A stretch of 61,043 nt of DNA from Chitinivibrionales bacterium (GCA_028278335.1 JANQEN010000277.1:1-61043), one strand, 5' to 3'; positions 34,013-43,372 are shown, counted from the first letter of the stretch. Numbers and translations are program-made. Notes: generated by a model not told the origin, from the letters alone.

Positions 34013-35371
34013 CTAAAAAGAGAACTTTTCGTAGTGGATCTGAGATGGAGTAATTCCCAGTGATCGACAGGATGAAAAAACAGCGTGGCGCAATGAGTTG
34101 GGTCCACAGTAGAAGATTTCTAAATTTTTATGATCCTGGGGTAAATAGCTTTCCAAGAGGTTTCTATTAATTCGATTGAATTTGGAATAGGGATTAGGTT
34201 GCCTTGTTGTTATTGGGACATAAAAAAAGGTATCGTACTTCTTAGCATAGGTATTAAAAATATCATGGGCAAAGAGCTCTTCCTGTGTCTGACAACTCCA
34301 GATCAGTGTTGTTTGAGTCATTAATCCTGAAGCGTCCCAATGTGCACAAGTCGACAAAAAGGGGGTAATGCCAATGCCACCAGCTATAAATACTTTTGGT
34401 TTGTTATTTTGTTGCGGTGTAAAAATGCCATAGGGACCATCAACTGCAGCGTGAGTCTCAGTGGAAAGATCGCCCAGTTTGCCAGTATAATCACCGAGAT
34501 TTTTTACTGTAATAGATAGTTTATTTCCTGGAGCTGAGGAGAAGGTAAATGGGTGCTCTGCATTTCCACAAGTTTTAGAAAAGAAACGAAAATAGCCAAA
34601 TTGACCTGCTTTATGGGAAAGTGTCTTTCTTTTTGGATTGGATAATACAATCTCAACGATATCCTTGGTATGTTTAGTAACCGAATGGACAATAAATCCC
34701 TTTGCTTGTGCAACAAGGGGGCGGGCTAGTTTGTGGTATAGGTAAAGTAATCCTACTAATCCAGCCCAAACCTGTACCAAGACCATTCTCACTATTGTTT
34801 CTTGGGTGGATGAGGCTATATATACATGGGCCATTATGGCGAGCATTGCAAAAGCGGTAATATTATGAATTAATTTTAGGTTGGAATAGTCGAAAACTTT
34901 TATGCGTCCAATGAAACGTTTAAGTTGTGCCACGATCTTAATGTTATGAAAAATAGAGTCGATCATGAAGAGCGTGGTTATTGACATGATGATAAACAGC
35001 AAACTTAAGCCAATGAGTCCAAGAAACGTTTGTAAGGATGTATCAATAAAAAAGATCCATTTAAAATAGACATGGGTTAAAGCAAAACAGAGGGCAATAG
35101 AGGCCAGCCATCCATGAAAAATCATTATTCGATCATGACCAAAGATACGATCTAAAAAACGGATTCGACAGGACAAAACCAAGGCATTGAGAAAGTAGAC
35201 AAAGGCGCATAATCCAAATACCATGCCCATGGAGTAGCTATGGAAAAGAGAGTACCAGTTATTATTAAAGTAAATAGATATTGGGATCAGCGGAGATCCA
35301 AAAGCTATAGCTATCCAAAAAATAAGATAGATTTTACGTTTAATTTTGCTCATCCTTTTCTGTGCCTTCAT
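34013..35371 (-). CDS. Ferric-reductase-like membrane flavoprotein
   Basis: 452 residues. The N-terminal half has about six membrane helices with His residues (GMVFGLCAFVYFLN, AFAMLAIMAHVYIAS), as in ferric-reductase-like transmembrane domains that carry b-type haems. The C-terminal half is a ferredoxin-NADP-reductase module: FAD site HPFTFSSAPG, NAD(P) site FIAGGIGITPFLS, and FYCGPNSLRHAVF. It should pass electrons from cytoplasmic NAD(P)H across the membrane. The start overlaps the upstream flavodoxin-like gene by 32 bp, so the two are coupled. ATG 35353 is an alternative start, but AAGG abuts it. Confidence 0.82.
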   Translation of the reverse strand: MKAQKRMSKIKRKIYLIFWIAIAFGSPLIPISIYFNNNWYSLFHSYSMGMVFGLCAFVYFLNALVLSCRIRFLDRIFGHDRIMIFHGWLASIALCFALTHVYFKWIFFIDTSLQTFLGLIGLSLLFIIMSITTLFMIDSIFHNIKIVAQLKRFIGRIKVFDYSNLKLIHNITAFAMLAIMAHVYIASSTQETIVRMVLVQVWAGLVGLLYLYHKLARPLVAQAKGFIVHSVTKHTKDIVEIVLSNPKRKTLSHKAGQFGYFRFFSKTCGNAEHPFTFSSAPGNKLSITVKNLGDYTGKLGDLSTETHAAVDGPYGIFTPQQNNKPKVFIAGGIGITPFLSTCAHWDASGLMTQTTLIWSCQTQEELFAHDIFNTYAKKYDTFFYVPITTRQPNPYSKFNRINRNLLESYLPQDHKNLEIFYCGPNSLRHAVFSSCRSLGITPSQIHYEKFSF

Positions 35372-35834
35372 CTGCCATACGTTTAATTATTTGTTGAACA
35401 TACTCTTTGGCAAGAGTAGGCATCTTTTTGAGGGCAGATCCAGAAGTCACGCCATCTACCGGTGCAACCACATCCCATTTACTTCTTTGCGTTGTATGAA
35501 GAAAAATTCGATCGCCCTCTTTTTTATTTTCTGAAAGCCATTTTGTGACCCAAGGGCGGACTTTGGAATTAACACCTGAGTTGGTTATAAAGACTGCATT
35601 GTAGGAGGAGGCTTTCTGATTGTCTAATCCCTTATTGAGATGGTCGACAACGGTAATCACTAAAGATTCCTTTTCTAATAGCTTCTTCATCTCTTTGATG
35701 AGGGCAGACTTAAACCGAGTTTCTTCAAAGGCAAGTAATATCCGCTTCTGTGAAGTGGTGGTGGTTGAGTCTTGTGCCGAAAGTAAAGTGATGAAGAAAA
35801 AGAGAATAGATGCAATTTTTGTGAAGGTCGTCAT
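35340..35834 (-). CDS. Exported flavodoxin-like protein
   Basis: 164 residues, signal peptide (IASILFFFITLLSA), then a domain of flavodoxin-like alpha/beta pattern: KRILLAFEETRFKSALIKEM, LVITVVDHLNKGLDN, YNAVFITNS and GDRIFLHTTQ. The canonical TGxTxxxA phosphate loop is replaced by EETRFKSA, so FMN binding is doubtful. AAGGA Shine-Dalgarno. It overlaps the ferric-reductase-like gene by 32 bp and probably supplies or accepts electrons for it on the outer face of the inner membrane (inference). Confidence 0.65.
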   Translation of the reverse strand: MTTFTKIASILFFFITLLSAQDSTTTTSQKRILLAFEETRFKSALIKEMKKLLEKESLVITVVDHLNKGLDNQKASSYNAVFITNSGVNSKVRPWVTKWLSENKKEGDRIFLHTTQRSKWDVVAPVDGVTSGSALKKMPTLAKEYVQQIIKRMADEGTEKDEQN

Positions 35835-36148
35835 AATTTGTTCCTTGATTATTGCGATATATTGTTTGAGTATTTTTATTCTGCCTAAAAGAAAATAACA
35901 TTTTAAAATGCATAATAAATAATTATTCCAATTTTAATTGAATTCTAATAATCGAGGTAAGCTATTGGGAACTATACTGTATTGGCATTTCCGACAAATG
36001 GAATGAAAAAAGAAAAAATTTTTTTATAAACCGTAAAAAAAATGGTAATGGAGACCTTTTTACGTTAGATTATAGTATATAAGCGCCGGTAGTTTTTTGT
36101 GAGGTGAAACGCGTTTAAAGGCCTCTTTGACCAAACGGGAGGTACTCA
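35835..36148. other. Intergenic region, nothing recognised
   Basis: Divergent spacer upstream of the flavodoxin-like gene. AT-rich with long A/T runs near 36010-36050; no repeat or RNA identified. Confidence 0.4.
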
Positions 36149-36304
36149 ATGAAAAAGGTACTGCTTTTTTCTCTAATTGTATTGTTATCTTCACTGCTTT
36201 TTATTCTCTCATCGGCTCTGTTTTTTAGCCTTGATGCAGCAGAATTTCAATCAATGAATAGCTCCACCCTAATAAACTGTATTGTTGTAGATCATACCTA
36301 TTAG
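36149..36304 (+). CDS. Small membrane or secreted peptide, 51 residues
   Basis: Short frame with an excellent Shine-Dalgarno (CGGGAGGTACTCA then ATG). It encodes MKKVLLFSLIVLLSSLLFIL, a long hydrophobic segment to about residue 28, then a polar tail with one Cys (CIVVDHTY, TAG stop). It looks like a single-pass or secreted peptide. It ends about 300 bp before the trp promoter, so it is a separate unit. Support is the start signal and signal-like composition only. Confidence 0.5.
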   Translation: MKKVLLFSLIVLLSSLLFILSSALFFSLDAAEFQSMNSSTLINCIVVDHTY

Positions 36305-36610
36305 TTTATCTTTTTTTTTAGTTTTAAATTACCATATTAGCTACTCCAAGTCTCTAAATTAAATTTTGTATTTAATTTGTCTATCATTATAAAAATTCTG
36401 TAGTAATATACGTTAAATAGTACTTATTTAATGTGTTCCTTGGTCACTAATTCCATGCTCGTATAGAATTTTTATGAAAGATTGAAGGAATCATTTTTAT
36501 ACTATGTGTTTTGGTATATGCTTTATTGGATTATCACAAATTGATTCCAAAACCAATGTGATATAGGTATATCATATTGCTATAAAACTAGAAAAAAGAG
36601 CTCATAACTA
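36305..36610. other. Intergenic region, nothing recognised
   Basis: Very AT-rich spacer between the small peptide gene and the trp promoter; no structure I would defend. Confidence 0.4.
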
Positions 36611-36639
36611 TTGACAAGAGATTTGGCGTTTGGTATACT
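36611..36639 (+). promoter_or_regulatory. Sigma-70 promoter of the trp operon
   Basis: TTGACA (36611-36616), a 17-bp spacer and TATACT (36634-36639), close to consensus. Transcription should start near 36646, giving a leader of about 70 nt. Confidence 0.8.
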
Positions 36640-36644
36640 TTGGT

Positions 36645-36662
36645 GTTTCTATGTATAGAAAC
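36645..36662. promoter_or_regulatory. Palindrome at the trp transcription start, candidate operator
   Basis: GTTTCTAT-GT-ATAGAAAC is a perfect 8+8 palindrome covering about +1 to +17. A repressor site is the simplest reading, since the leader is too short for a classic Trp-codon attenuator and contains no Trp codons. Confidence 0.45.
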
Positions 36663-36718
36663 ATTGATATTCTCAATTTTGAATAATATTTTTAGCTACA
36701 AATATTGTGCAAGGAGGA

Positions 36719-38182
36719 ATGGTGATTAGGCCAAATAAAAAGGATTTTCTTGCTGTTGCAAAAAAAGATCATGTGGTTGCCGTGGTAAAAGAGCTTCCCT
36801 CAGATCTTGTGACACCGGTTGATGCCTATTATGCTACATCAGCTTCTTATTTACTTGAATCTGCAGAAAAAGGATCGATGATCGGACGATACTCCTTTTT
36901 AGGGATCGAGCCGGTAATCAAGCTTGAGATTCGCGGTGATGAGTGTATTCATACGGAAAACGGTACTGTCAATCGGTATACTCAAAAGGACCCGATGAAG
37001 ATGGTCGGAGAGATTGTGAAGGCTCACTCCTATGTGGTGGAGGGGGACAATTCACCCTTTCCAGGTGGTGCTGTTGGATATATCGGCTACGAATATATTC
37101 GTAAATGGGAAAAGGTTGCTATTGATACCAACAAACCGGGACTTACTCTACCGGATAGTCTTTTTATGATTACTCGGTACAATTTGGTATATGATAACCT
37201 CATGCATACCATAAAGATTGTCTGCAATGTTCATGTTAGTGACGATCCTGGCAAAGATTATGATGAAGCCGTGAATGGTATTGAAAAGATTGCCCTGCAG
37301 TTAGAGCAGACAAAATCGCCTTCTCCAGCAATTACTGAGCTCCCTCAACCAGGTCCTTTAAGTAGTAGCTATACTAAAGAGAAATATATGGAAGCGGTTG
37401 AATACGTTAAAAAACTGATTACCGAAGGTGAGGCAATTCAGGTCGTTATTTCTCAACAGATGAGCGCTGATTTTGACGGAGATCCTTTCTTGATATTTCG
37501 GGCATTGCGAACAATAAATCCATCCCCCTATATGTTTTATCTAAACTTTGATGATTTTGTTATTTTAGGAGCGTCACCAGAAGTTATGGTGCGGGTAGAT
37601 GGTAAGAAAGCACTGCTCCGGCCAATTGCGGGCACACGTCCTCGTGGTAAAACAACAGAGGAGGATAATGCACTCAAGGCTGATCTATTAGCCGATGAAA
37701 AGGAGCTTGCTGAACATATTATGCTGGTTGATCTTGCCCGAAACGATCTAGGAAGAATCGCAAAACCAGGTTCGGTGTCAGTTGACAGAATGATGGAAGT
37801 TGAGATGTACTCCCATGTCATGCATATTGTCTCGGAGGTTACTGCTGAACTAGCTGACCGGTATGATGTTTTTGATGTGATTAAAGCGACCTTTCCTGCA
37901 GGAACAGTATCTGGTGCACCAAAGGTGCGGGCCATGGAAATTATTGAAGAACTGGAGCCCGTGCTGAGAGGTCCCTATGCTGGACTCATTGGGTATCTTA
38001 GCTATACAGGAAGCTTTGATTCCTGCATTACCATCCGGTCAATGGTTGTGGCGGACAAAAAAATATATTTACAAGCTGGAGCAGGTCTTGTGTACGACTC
38101 TGTACCGGAGCGAGAGTACGACGAAACATTAAACAAGGCTAAAGCGCTTTTTGCGGCACTTTCAGTAGGAGGGAAAAAGTAA
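36719..38182 (+). CDS. trpE: Anthranilate synthase component I
   Basis: First enzyme of tryptophan synthesis: chorismate plus glutamine-derived ammonia to anthranilate; works with the TrpG domain of the next gene. 487 residues. Chorismate-binding signatures are PSPYMFYLNFDDFVILGASPE, RPIAGTRPRG, LADEKELAEHIMLVDLARNDLGR and GTVSGAPKVRAMEIIEELEP. AAGGAGGA lies at 36711-36718, so either ATG 36719 or GTG 36722 (better spacing) starts it. The stop overlaps the trpGD start (TAATG). First gene of the operon trpE-GD-C-F-B-A. Confidence 0.95.
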   Translation: MVIRPNKKDFLAVAKKDHVVAVVKELPSDLVTPVDAYYATSASYLLESAEKGSMIGRYSFLGIEPVIKLEIRGDECIHTENGTVNRYTQKDPMKMVGEIVKAHSYVVEGDNSPFPGGAVGYIGYEYIRKWEKVAIDTNKPGLTLPDSLFMITRYNLVYDNLMHTIKIVCNVHVSDDPGKDYDEAVNGIEKIALQLEQTKSPSPAITELPQPGPLSSSYTKEKYMEAVEYVKKLITEGEAIQVVISQQMSADFDGDPFLIFRALRTINPSPYMFYLNFDDFVILGASPEVMVRVDGKKALLRPIAGTRPRGKTTEEDNALKADLLADEKELAEHIMLVDLARNDLGRIAKPGSVSVDRMMEVEMYSHVMHIVSEVTAELADRYDVFDVIKATFPAGTVSGAPKVRAMEIIEELEPVLRGPYAGLIGYLSYTGSFDSCITIRSMVVADKKIYLQAGAGLVYDSVPEREYDETLNKAKALFAALSVGGKK

Positions 38183-39777
38183 TGGTTTTAATGATTGATA
38201 ATTACGACTCCTTTACTTATAACCTTGTCCAATATTTTATGCAATTGGGCGAAGAGGTTGTGGTTCACAGAAATGATGAAATAACTATTGAGCAGGCTGA
38301 GGCTATTGAGTTTGATTATTTGGTAATTTCACCTGGCCCAGGCACCCCAAGGGATTCCGGTTGCTCCAGAGATATGATTCGTCACTTCTCCGGAAGGAAA
38401 CCCATTTTGGGAGTCTGTCTTGGTCACCAGTCAATTGGTGATGTCTTTGGTGGTAAAATTGTTCAGGCTAAGGCCATTATGCATGGTAAAAGCGATATGG
38501 TCGATCATGATGGTAAATCACTCTTTGCTGGTCTTCCAAATCCAGTAAGAGTTATTCGCTATCACTCCTTAGCAATTGATAAAAACAGTGTACCCGAAAA
38601 GTTTGAAGTAAGTGCTCGCGGTAGTGACGGTGAAATAATGGCCATTCGACACAAATCAATGCGAATTGAAGGTGTGCAGTTTCATCCTGAATCAATTGGT
38701 ACTGAAGAGGGAATGAAAATGCTATCCAACTTTTTGTCTGGTGTCAAAGAGGTGCCTCCTGTAAAGACTCTGTTGAAAAAGTCAGTGTCCGGTGAGAGCA
38801 TGAGTCAAGTTGAAGCTGGGCATATCATGGAGCAAATCACTGAGGGTGCAATTACCCCAGCACAAATCGGCGCCTTACTCACCTCTCTAACCATGAGGGG
38901 AGCTACTGTTGACGAGTTGACTGGATTTGCTAGCATCCTCTATAAAAAGGCTCGACCCGTACCTTTACCAGAGGGATTTGTCTGTACCGATACCTGTGGG
39001 ACCGGAGGAGATGGTTCTGGTACTTTTAACATTTCAACAGCCTGTGCCTTTGTTTGTGCTGGTGCTGGTGTACCAATTGCCAAGCATGGTAATCGCTCAA
39101 TCACCTCAAAATCAGGTTCTGCTGACGTGCTTGAAGCTCTGGGAGTCAAAATTGATATGACTCCAGAGGATTCTGCCCGGTGCCTGACTGATATTGGCAT
39201 CTGTTTTTTCTTTGCACCACTTTATCATCCAGCATTCAAAAACATTATGGGACCACGCAAGGAACTGGGGTTTCGCACGGTATTTAATATGATGGGCCCC
39301 ATGCTCAATCCAGCAAAAGTACAATCTCAAGTAATGGGAGTCTTTTCTCCTGATATTCGCGAGCACGTTGCTAAGGTTTTGGGAAACCTTGGTGTTAAAC
39401 ATGCTTTGGTCGTGCATGGATCCGATGGATTGGATGAGTTTACCCTGACCACGACCACTGAAGTTACCGAACTCAAAGATGGGTGGGTACAAGAGTGGGT
39501 CTTTAATCCAGAGGAGTATGGATTTGATTATTGTAAACCCGATGATCTTAAAGGTGGCGATGCTTTGGAGAATGCAGACATTGTAAAGAATATTCTCCAA
39601 GGCAAAAAAGGAGCGCAACGGGATATTGTTGTTATTAATGCTGCAGCAGCAATTCTTGCGGCAGATAAAGCTGCTTCCTTTGCAGAGGCATTGAGCATTG
39701 CACAGTCTTCTATTGATTCAGGGAATGCACAGAAGTCATTAGAAGCCCTAGTTGCCTATAGTAGGAAGGTTTCATGA
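38182..39777 (+). CDS. trpGD: Fused anthranilate synthase component II / anthranilate phosphoribosyltransferase
   Basis: 531-residue fusion. Residues 1-190 are the glutamine amidotransferase: nucleophile Cys79 in GVCLGHQ, His168/Glu170 in FHPES, and the oxyanion PGPGTP. It supplies ammonia to TrpE. Residues about 200-531 are the phosphoribosyltransferase, with DTCGTGGDGSGTFNIST (269-285), KHGNRS and NMMGPMLNP. The same fusion order occurs in Escherichia coli. TAATG overlap with trpE and ATGA overlap with trpC imply translational coupling. Its stop is TGA, evidence that TGA terminates normally in this genome. Confidence 0.95.
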   Translation: MVLMIDNYDSFTYNLVQYFMQLGEEVVVHRNDEITIEQAEAIEFDYLVISPGPGTPRDSGCSRDMIRHFSGRKPILGVCLGHQSIGDVFGGKIVQAKAIMHGKSDMVDHDGKSLFAGLPNPVRVIRYHSLAIDKNSVPEKFEVSARGSDGEIMAIRHKSMRIEGVQFHPESIGTEEGMKMLSNFLSGVKEVPPVKTLLKKSVSGESMSQVEAGHIMEQITEGAITPAQIGALLTSLTMRGATVDELTGFASILYKKARPVPLPEGFVCTDTCGTGGDGSGTFNISTACAFVCAGAGVPIAKHGNRSITSKSGSADVLEALGVKIDMTPEDSARCLTDIGICFFFAPLYHPAFKNIMGPRKELGFRTVFNMMGPMLNPAKVQSQVMGVFSPDIREHVAKVLGNLGVKHALVVHGSDGLDEFTLTTTTEVTELKDGWVQEWVFNPEEYGFDYCKPDDLKGGDALENADIVKNILQGKKGAQRDIVVINAAAAILAADKAASFAEALSIAQSSIDSGNAQKSLEALVAYSRKVS

Positions 39778-40559
39778 CTATCTTAGATACCATTGTCGCA
39801 ACCCGTAAAGAGCGACTTGATAAAAAGAGAAATAACATGCCTGAATCAGCATTGGAAAGAGAGCTTGATTCAATACGGCCCTTTTTTAGGATTTCCAATA
39901 CAACGCTTATTGCGGAGTGTAAAAAGGGCTCGCCCTCTAAAGGCGTATTCCTTTCTGAATATGATCCTGTTTCTATTGCATGTCAATATGCACAGGGAGG
40001 AGCCAATGCACTTTCAGTGTTAACAGAACCTGACCATTTCTTTGGAAGTGACGAACATCTTATAGAAGTGCGATCAACTGTTGATTTACCGGTTTTACGC
40101 AAAGACTTCATTTTTGATCTCTATCAGGTAAAAGAGAGTTGGGCCATTGGCGCTGATGCGGTGCTCCTTATTGCAGCCATTTTATCCCCCAGCCAACTTG
40201 AGGAGTTAGCATGCTATGCGCACGAATTAGGTTTGCAGACGCTTGTTGAGGTTCATAACGAAATAGAATTAGAGATGGCCTTGCCCATTGAAACTGAGGG
40301 TATGGGAGTGAATGCTCGAAACTTAAAAGATTTCAGCATCGATTTAGCCATAGCAAAACAACTCTGTAAGTCAATTCCTACTAAAACAGTAGCCGTTGCC
40401 GAATCTGGTTTAAAAAGCGTTAGCAGTGGATTGGAGATGTATCAAGCTGGATTTAGAGGATTTTTAGTCGGTGAGTATTTTATTACTGCCACAGATCGAA
40501 CAGAAACAGTAAACCAATTTGCTCAGGCTTTAGAATCGTCTCAAAGAGGAGCATTGTGA
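39774..40559 (+). CDS. trpC: Indole-3-glycerol phosphate synthase
   Basis: 261 residues, TIM-barrel. Converts 1-(2-carboxyphenylamino)-1-deoxyribulose-5-phosphate to indole-3-glycerol phosphate. Signatures: LIAECKKGSPSKG, the LRKDFIFDLYQVKESWAIGADAVLL block, and VNARNLKDF. The phosphate-binding end is ESGLKSV then GFLVGEYF. It overlaps trpGD by ATGA and ends TGA inside the GTGA start of trpF. Here trpC and trpF are separate genes, unlike the E. coli fusion. Confidence 0.95.
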   Translation: MTILDTIVATRKERLDKKRNNMPESALERELDSIRPFFRISNTTLIAECKKGSPSKGVFLSEYDPVSIACQYAQGGANALSVLTEPDHFFGSDEHLIEVRSTVDLPVLRKDFIFDLYQVKESWAIGADAVLLIAAILSPSQLEELACYAHELGLQTLVEVHNEIELEMALPIETEGMGVNARNLKDFSIDLAIAKQLCKSIPTKTVAVAESGLKSVSSGLEMYQAGFRGFLVGEYFITATDRTETVNQFAQALESSQRGAL

Positions 40560-41227
40560 GAAAACTGTTCGTTAAAATATGTGGAATTACTAACGAGAAG
40601 GACGCGATAGAAGCAATCCGCCTTGGTGCTGATCATATAGGATTTATCTTTGCTCAATCTCCACGCCAGGTTACTCAAGAAGAGGTGAAAAAAATAGTAG
40701 GTTCTTTAGTATCAAAAGACCTTTTGCAAACCACCAAAATTGTTGGCGTATTTGTCAATGAGGATATGCAGAGGATCGAAGAGATTTACCACGATACTGG
40801 TATTGATCTGGTGCAGCTCCATGGAGATGAAACAAGTGAGTTTGCTCAATCCCTATCTGTCCCTTGGTATAAGGCCTTACGTTTTAGCTCAACTGAGGAA
40901 GTTGATCTGTTCCTTTCTTCACAAAGAGAATTGTGGAGCTGTGATACACTCCTTATAGATACGGCAGTCAAGGGGCACTATGGTGGCACAGGTATTACGA
41001 TGGCTTATGATTTAGCTAAGTATGCAACACAGGCAATTCAAAAAATGGGAAAAAAATGCATTCTTGCTGGAGGTTTGAATCCTGAAAACATTGGTACTAT
41101 GATTAAAAAGAGTTTTCCTGATGGTGTGGATGTCAGTAGTGGAGTTGAAAAACAAAGAGGAATAAAAAGTTTTGTAAAGTTGCAACGCCTCTTCGAGGAG
41201 ATAAACAGTGCAACAAAACAGGATTAG
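40556..41227 (+). CDS. trpF: Phosphoribosylanthranilate isomerase
   Basis: 223 residues, TIM-barrel isomerase acting between TrpD and TrpC. Signatures: KICGITNEKDAIEA at the N-terminus, DHIGFIFAQSPRQV, VQLHGDE, and the phosphate-binding end ILAGGLNPENIG then GVDVSSGVE. GTG start in a GTGA overlap with trpC. Catalytic Cys in KICG and Asp in the LLIDTAVKGHYGGTG segment are present. Followed 34 bp later by trpB. Confidence 0.94.
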   Translation: MRKLFVKICGITNEKDAIEAIRLGADHIGFIFAQSPRQVTQEEVKKIVGSLVSKDLLQTTKIVGVFVNEDMQRIEEIYHDTGIDLVQLHGDETSEFAQSLSVPWYKALRFSSTEEVDLFLSSQRELWSCDTLLIDTAVKGHYGGTGITMAYDLAKYATQAIQKMGKKCILAGGLNPENIGTMIKKSFPDGVDVSSGVEKQRGIKSFVKLQRLFEEINSATKQD

Positions 41228-41261
41228 TTAGAAATAATTAGTAAAAAGGTAATCTGTTTTT

Positions 41262-42494
41262 ATGAGTGATAATCAAAGATATTTTGGAAAATATGGTGGA
41301 CGCTATATACCGGAGGTGCTCCATCCAGCATTTGAAGAGTTGGAAAAGGCTTATGAGGATATAAAAGAGGATAGGTCATTCTGGGACGAGCTTGACGAAT
41401 TGTACAAAGATTATATTGGTCGACCAACACCACTCTACTATGCTGAAAATGTATCCAAACATTTTGGTGGTGCTCAGATCTACTTTAAAATGGAAGGGAA
41501 TGCCCACACCGGTGCTCATAAGATTAATAATGCTGTTGGTCAAGCATTATTAGCAAAGAAAATGGGTAAAAAAAGAATTATAGCTGAGACCGGTGCTGGT
41601 CAACATGGTCTTGCGACTGCAGCTGCGGCTGCAAAAATGGGTATGGAGTGTGAAGTCTTCATGGGTGAGGTTGATATTGCTCGACAACATCCCAATGTAT
41701 TTGGTATGCGACTCTTTGGAGCAACAGTAACACCGGTAACTGATGGCACAAAAACATTGACTGACGCAGTTAATGCTGCGTTGAAAAACTGGACGGAACG
41801 GGTTGAAGATACGCACTACCTGCTGGGTTCTGCTCTTGGACCGCATCCATATCCGTCAATGGTACGTGATTTTCAAAGTGTGATTGGCAAGGAGATAAAA
41901 GAACAACTATTTGAAAAGATCCAAAGGCTACCTGATAGCTGCATTGCCTGTGTTGGAGGAGGATCAAATTCAATTGGGATGTTTAATGCTTTTTTAGATG
42001 AATCTGTGCAATTAATTGGTGTAGAAGCTGGGGGAGAGGGCGCAAATTCAAAGAGGCATGCCATTCGTATGAGTGGCCAAGGGCGACTGGGTATTGTACA
42101 GGCCTATAAATCCTTTTTCCTTCAAGATGATAATGGTTCTCTTTTGCCAACTCACTCTATAAGTGCGGGCCTTGACTATGCGGGTATTGGACCGCAGTTA
42201 GCCTATTTAAATGAACAAAACCGGGTAGAATTTACTTCTGCAACCGATGCGGAGGTGCTGGATGCGGTCGCCTTTACTGCAAAAATGGAGGGACTCATTC
42301 CTGCTTTAGAATCATCCCATGCCTTGGCCGAAGCTTATAAGCGAGCAGCAACACTTTCAAAAGATCATGTTATGGTAGTCAATATCTCCGGTAGAGGTGA
42401 TAAGGACATGTTTATCACCGCTCCCTTTTTTGATGGTGAGGATTGGTTAGCGTTTTTAAAAAATGAGATTATACGATTGGAGAAAGAGGTATAG
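41262..42494 (+). CDS. trpB: Tryptophan synthase beta chain
   Basis: 410 residues, PLP enzyme condensing indole and serine. The PLP lysine is Lys87 in HTGAHKINNA; the phosphate-binding GGGSNSIG is near residue 230; Glu in ETGAGQHG is the catalytic acid. N-terminal YFGKYGGRYIPEVL identifies the main TrpB1 type. It forms the alpha2beta2 channelling complex with the product of trpA, whose start follows after a single base. Confidence 0.97.
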   Translation: MSDNQRYFGKYGGRYIPEVLHPAFEELEKAYEDIKEDRSFWDELDELYKDYIGRPTPLYYAENVSKHFGGAQIYFKMEGNAHTGAHKINNAVGQALLAKKMGKKRIIAETGAGQHGLATAAAAAKMGMECEVFMGEVDIARQHPNVFGMRLFGATVTPVTDGTKTLTDAVNAALKNWTERVEDTHYLLGSALGPHPYPSMVRDFQSVIGKEIKEQLFEKIQRLPDSCIACVGGGSNSIGMFNAFLDESVQLIGVEAGGEGANSKRHAIRMSGQGRLGIVQAYKSFFLQDDNGSLLPTHSISAGLDYAGIGPQLAYLNEQNRVEFTSATDAEVLDAVAFTAKMEGLIPALESSHALAEAYKRAATLSKDHVMVVNISGRGDKDMFITAPFFDGEDWLAFLKNEIIRLEKEV

Positions 42495-42495
42495 C

Positions 42496-43290
42496 ATGAA
42501 GGGAATCGAACGCATACAAAAGGTTTTTTCGACATCGAAAGAGATCAAGTTAATGACCCATGTAGTTGGAGGATATCCAACTATACCACAGAGTGAAGGG
42601 ATTGTTCATGTTATGGCCAAACAGGATGTTGATCTTGTTGAGATTCAACTACCCTTTAGTGATCCTATTGCTGATGGCCCAGTGATCGTTCAGGCAAACC
42701 ATGTTGCACTCAAGGCTGGCGTTACAACAGAGATGGTTTTTTCCATGATTGAGCGACTTCGAAAAGATGTTTCAATTCCACTGTTGATCATGAGCTATCT
42801 TAATCCTATTTATGCGTTCGGTGTTGAGGCATTTATTGATAGGGTCACTGCTATTGGTGTTGATGGTGTAATTATCCCTGATTGTCCTCCTGAAGAGATA
42901 GAGATGAATTTGCCGGAGCTATGTAATATTGCCGGATTAGCCTTTGTCCCTTTAATCGCTCCCACAACAAAAAAAGATCGTATGCATTATGTTGCGCAGA
43001 GAAGCCTCTCTCCCTTTGTGTATGCAGTGTTACGATTAGGGGTGACTGGTAAGAAAACCTCCTTAGATACAGCAACTATTGACTATTTGAAGCAGATTAA
43101 AGAGTCGACGCAACGTTGTGTGGCTGCTGGATTTGGTATACAGGAGAGAGCCCAAATAGATGCTCTAATAGGGCATGCTGATTGTGGTATTGTAGGGAGT
43201 GCGTTACTAAAAAGGGTTAATAACGCTCTTGAAGGAGATATGGATCCTGTGGAGGCTGTCGATTCCTTTTTAAAGACGTTAAAAGGCTAA
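42496..43290 (+). CDS. trpA: Tryptophan synthase alpha chain
   Basis: 264 residues from ATG 42496 (AAGAGG Shine-Dalgarno inside the trpB end); the in-frame ATG 42463 lies within trpB. Cleaves indole-3-glycerol phosphate to indole. The catalytic Glu is in VEIQLPFSDPIADGPVI with the adjacent Asp region, and GFGIQERAQ plus GSALLKRV bind phosphate. Last gene of the operon. No strong terminator follows directly; the ferredoxin gene downstream has its own likely promoter. Confidence 0.95.
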   Translation: MKGIERIQKVFSTSKEIKLMTHVVGGYPTIPQSEGIVHVMAKQDVDLVEIQLPFSDPIADGPVIVQANHVALKAGVTTEMVFSMIERLRKDVSIPLLIMSYLNPIYAFGVEAFIDRVTAIGVDGVIIPDCPPEEIEMNLPELCNIAGLAFVPLIAPTTKKDRMHYVAQRSLSPFVYAVLRLGVTGKKTSLDTATIDYLKQIKESTQRCVAAGFGIQERAQIDALIGHADCGIVGSALLKRVNNALEGDMDPVEAVDSFLKTLKG

Positions 43291-43344
43291 TATTAAGTAA
43301 TACGGATTAAAAAAGATCTAAGTCTCTGAATTAAATAAAAGCTA

Positions 43345-43372
43345 TTGACTTTAATCCAATTTCTTTTATTAT
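43345..43372 (+). promoter_or_regulatory. Candidate sigma-70 promoter of the ferredoxin gene
   Basis: TTGACT (43345-43350), 16-bp spacer, TATTAT (43367-43372), about 70 bp before the ferredoxin ATG. Confidence 0.5.

Noticed and set aside
36640..36718. Trp attenuator leader peptide
   Set aside because: The leader is about 70 nt, has no Trp codons and no terminator hairpin.
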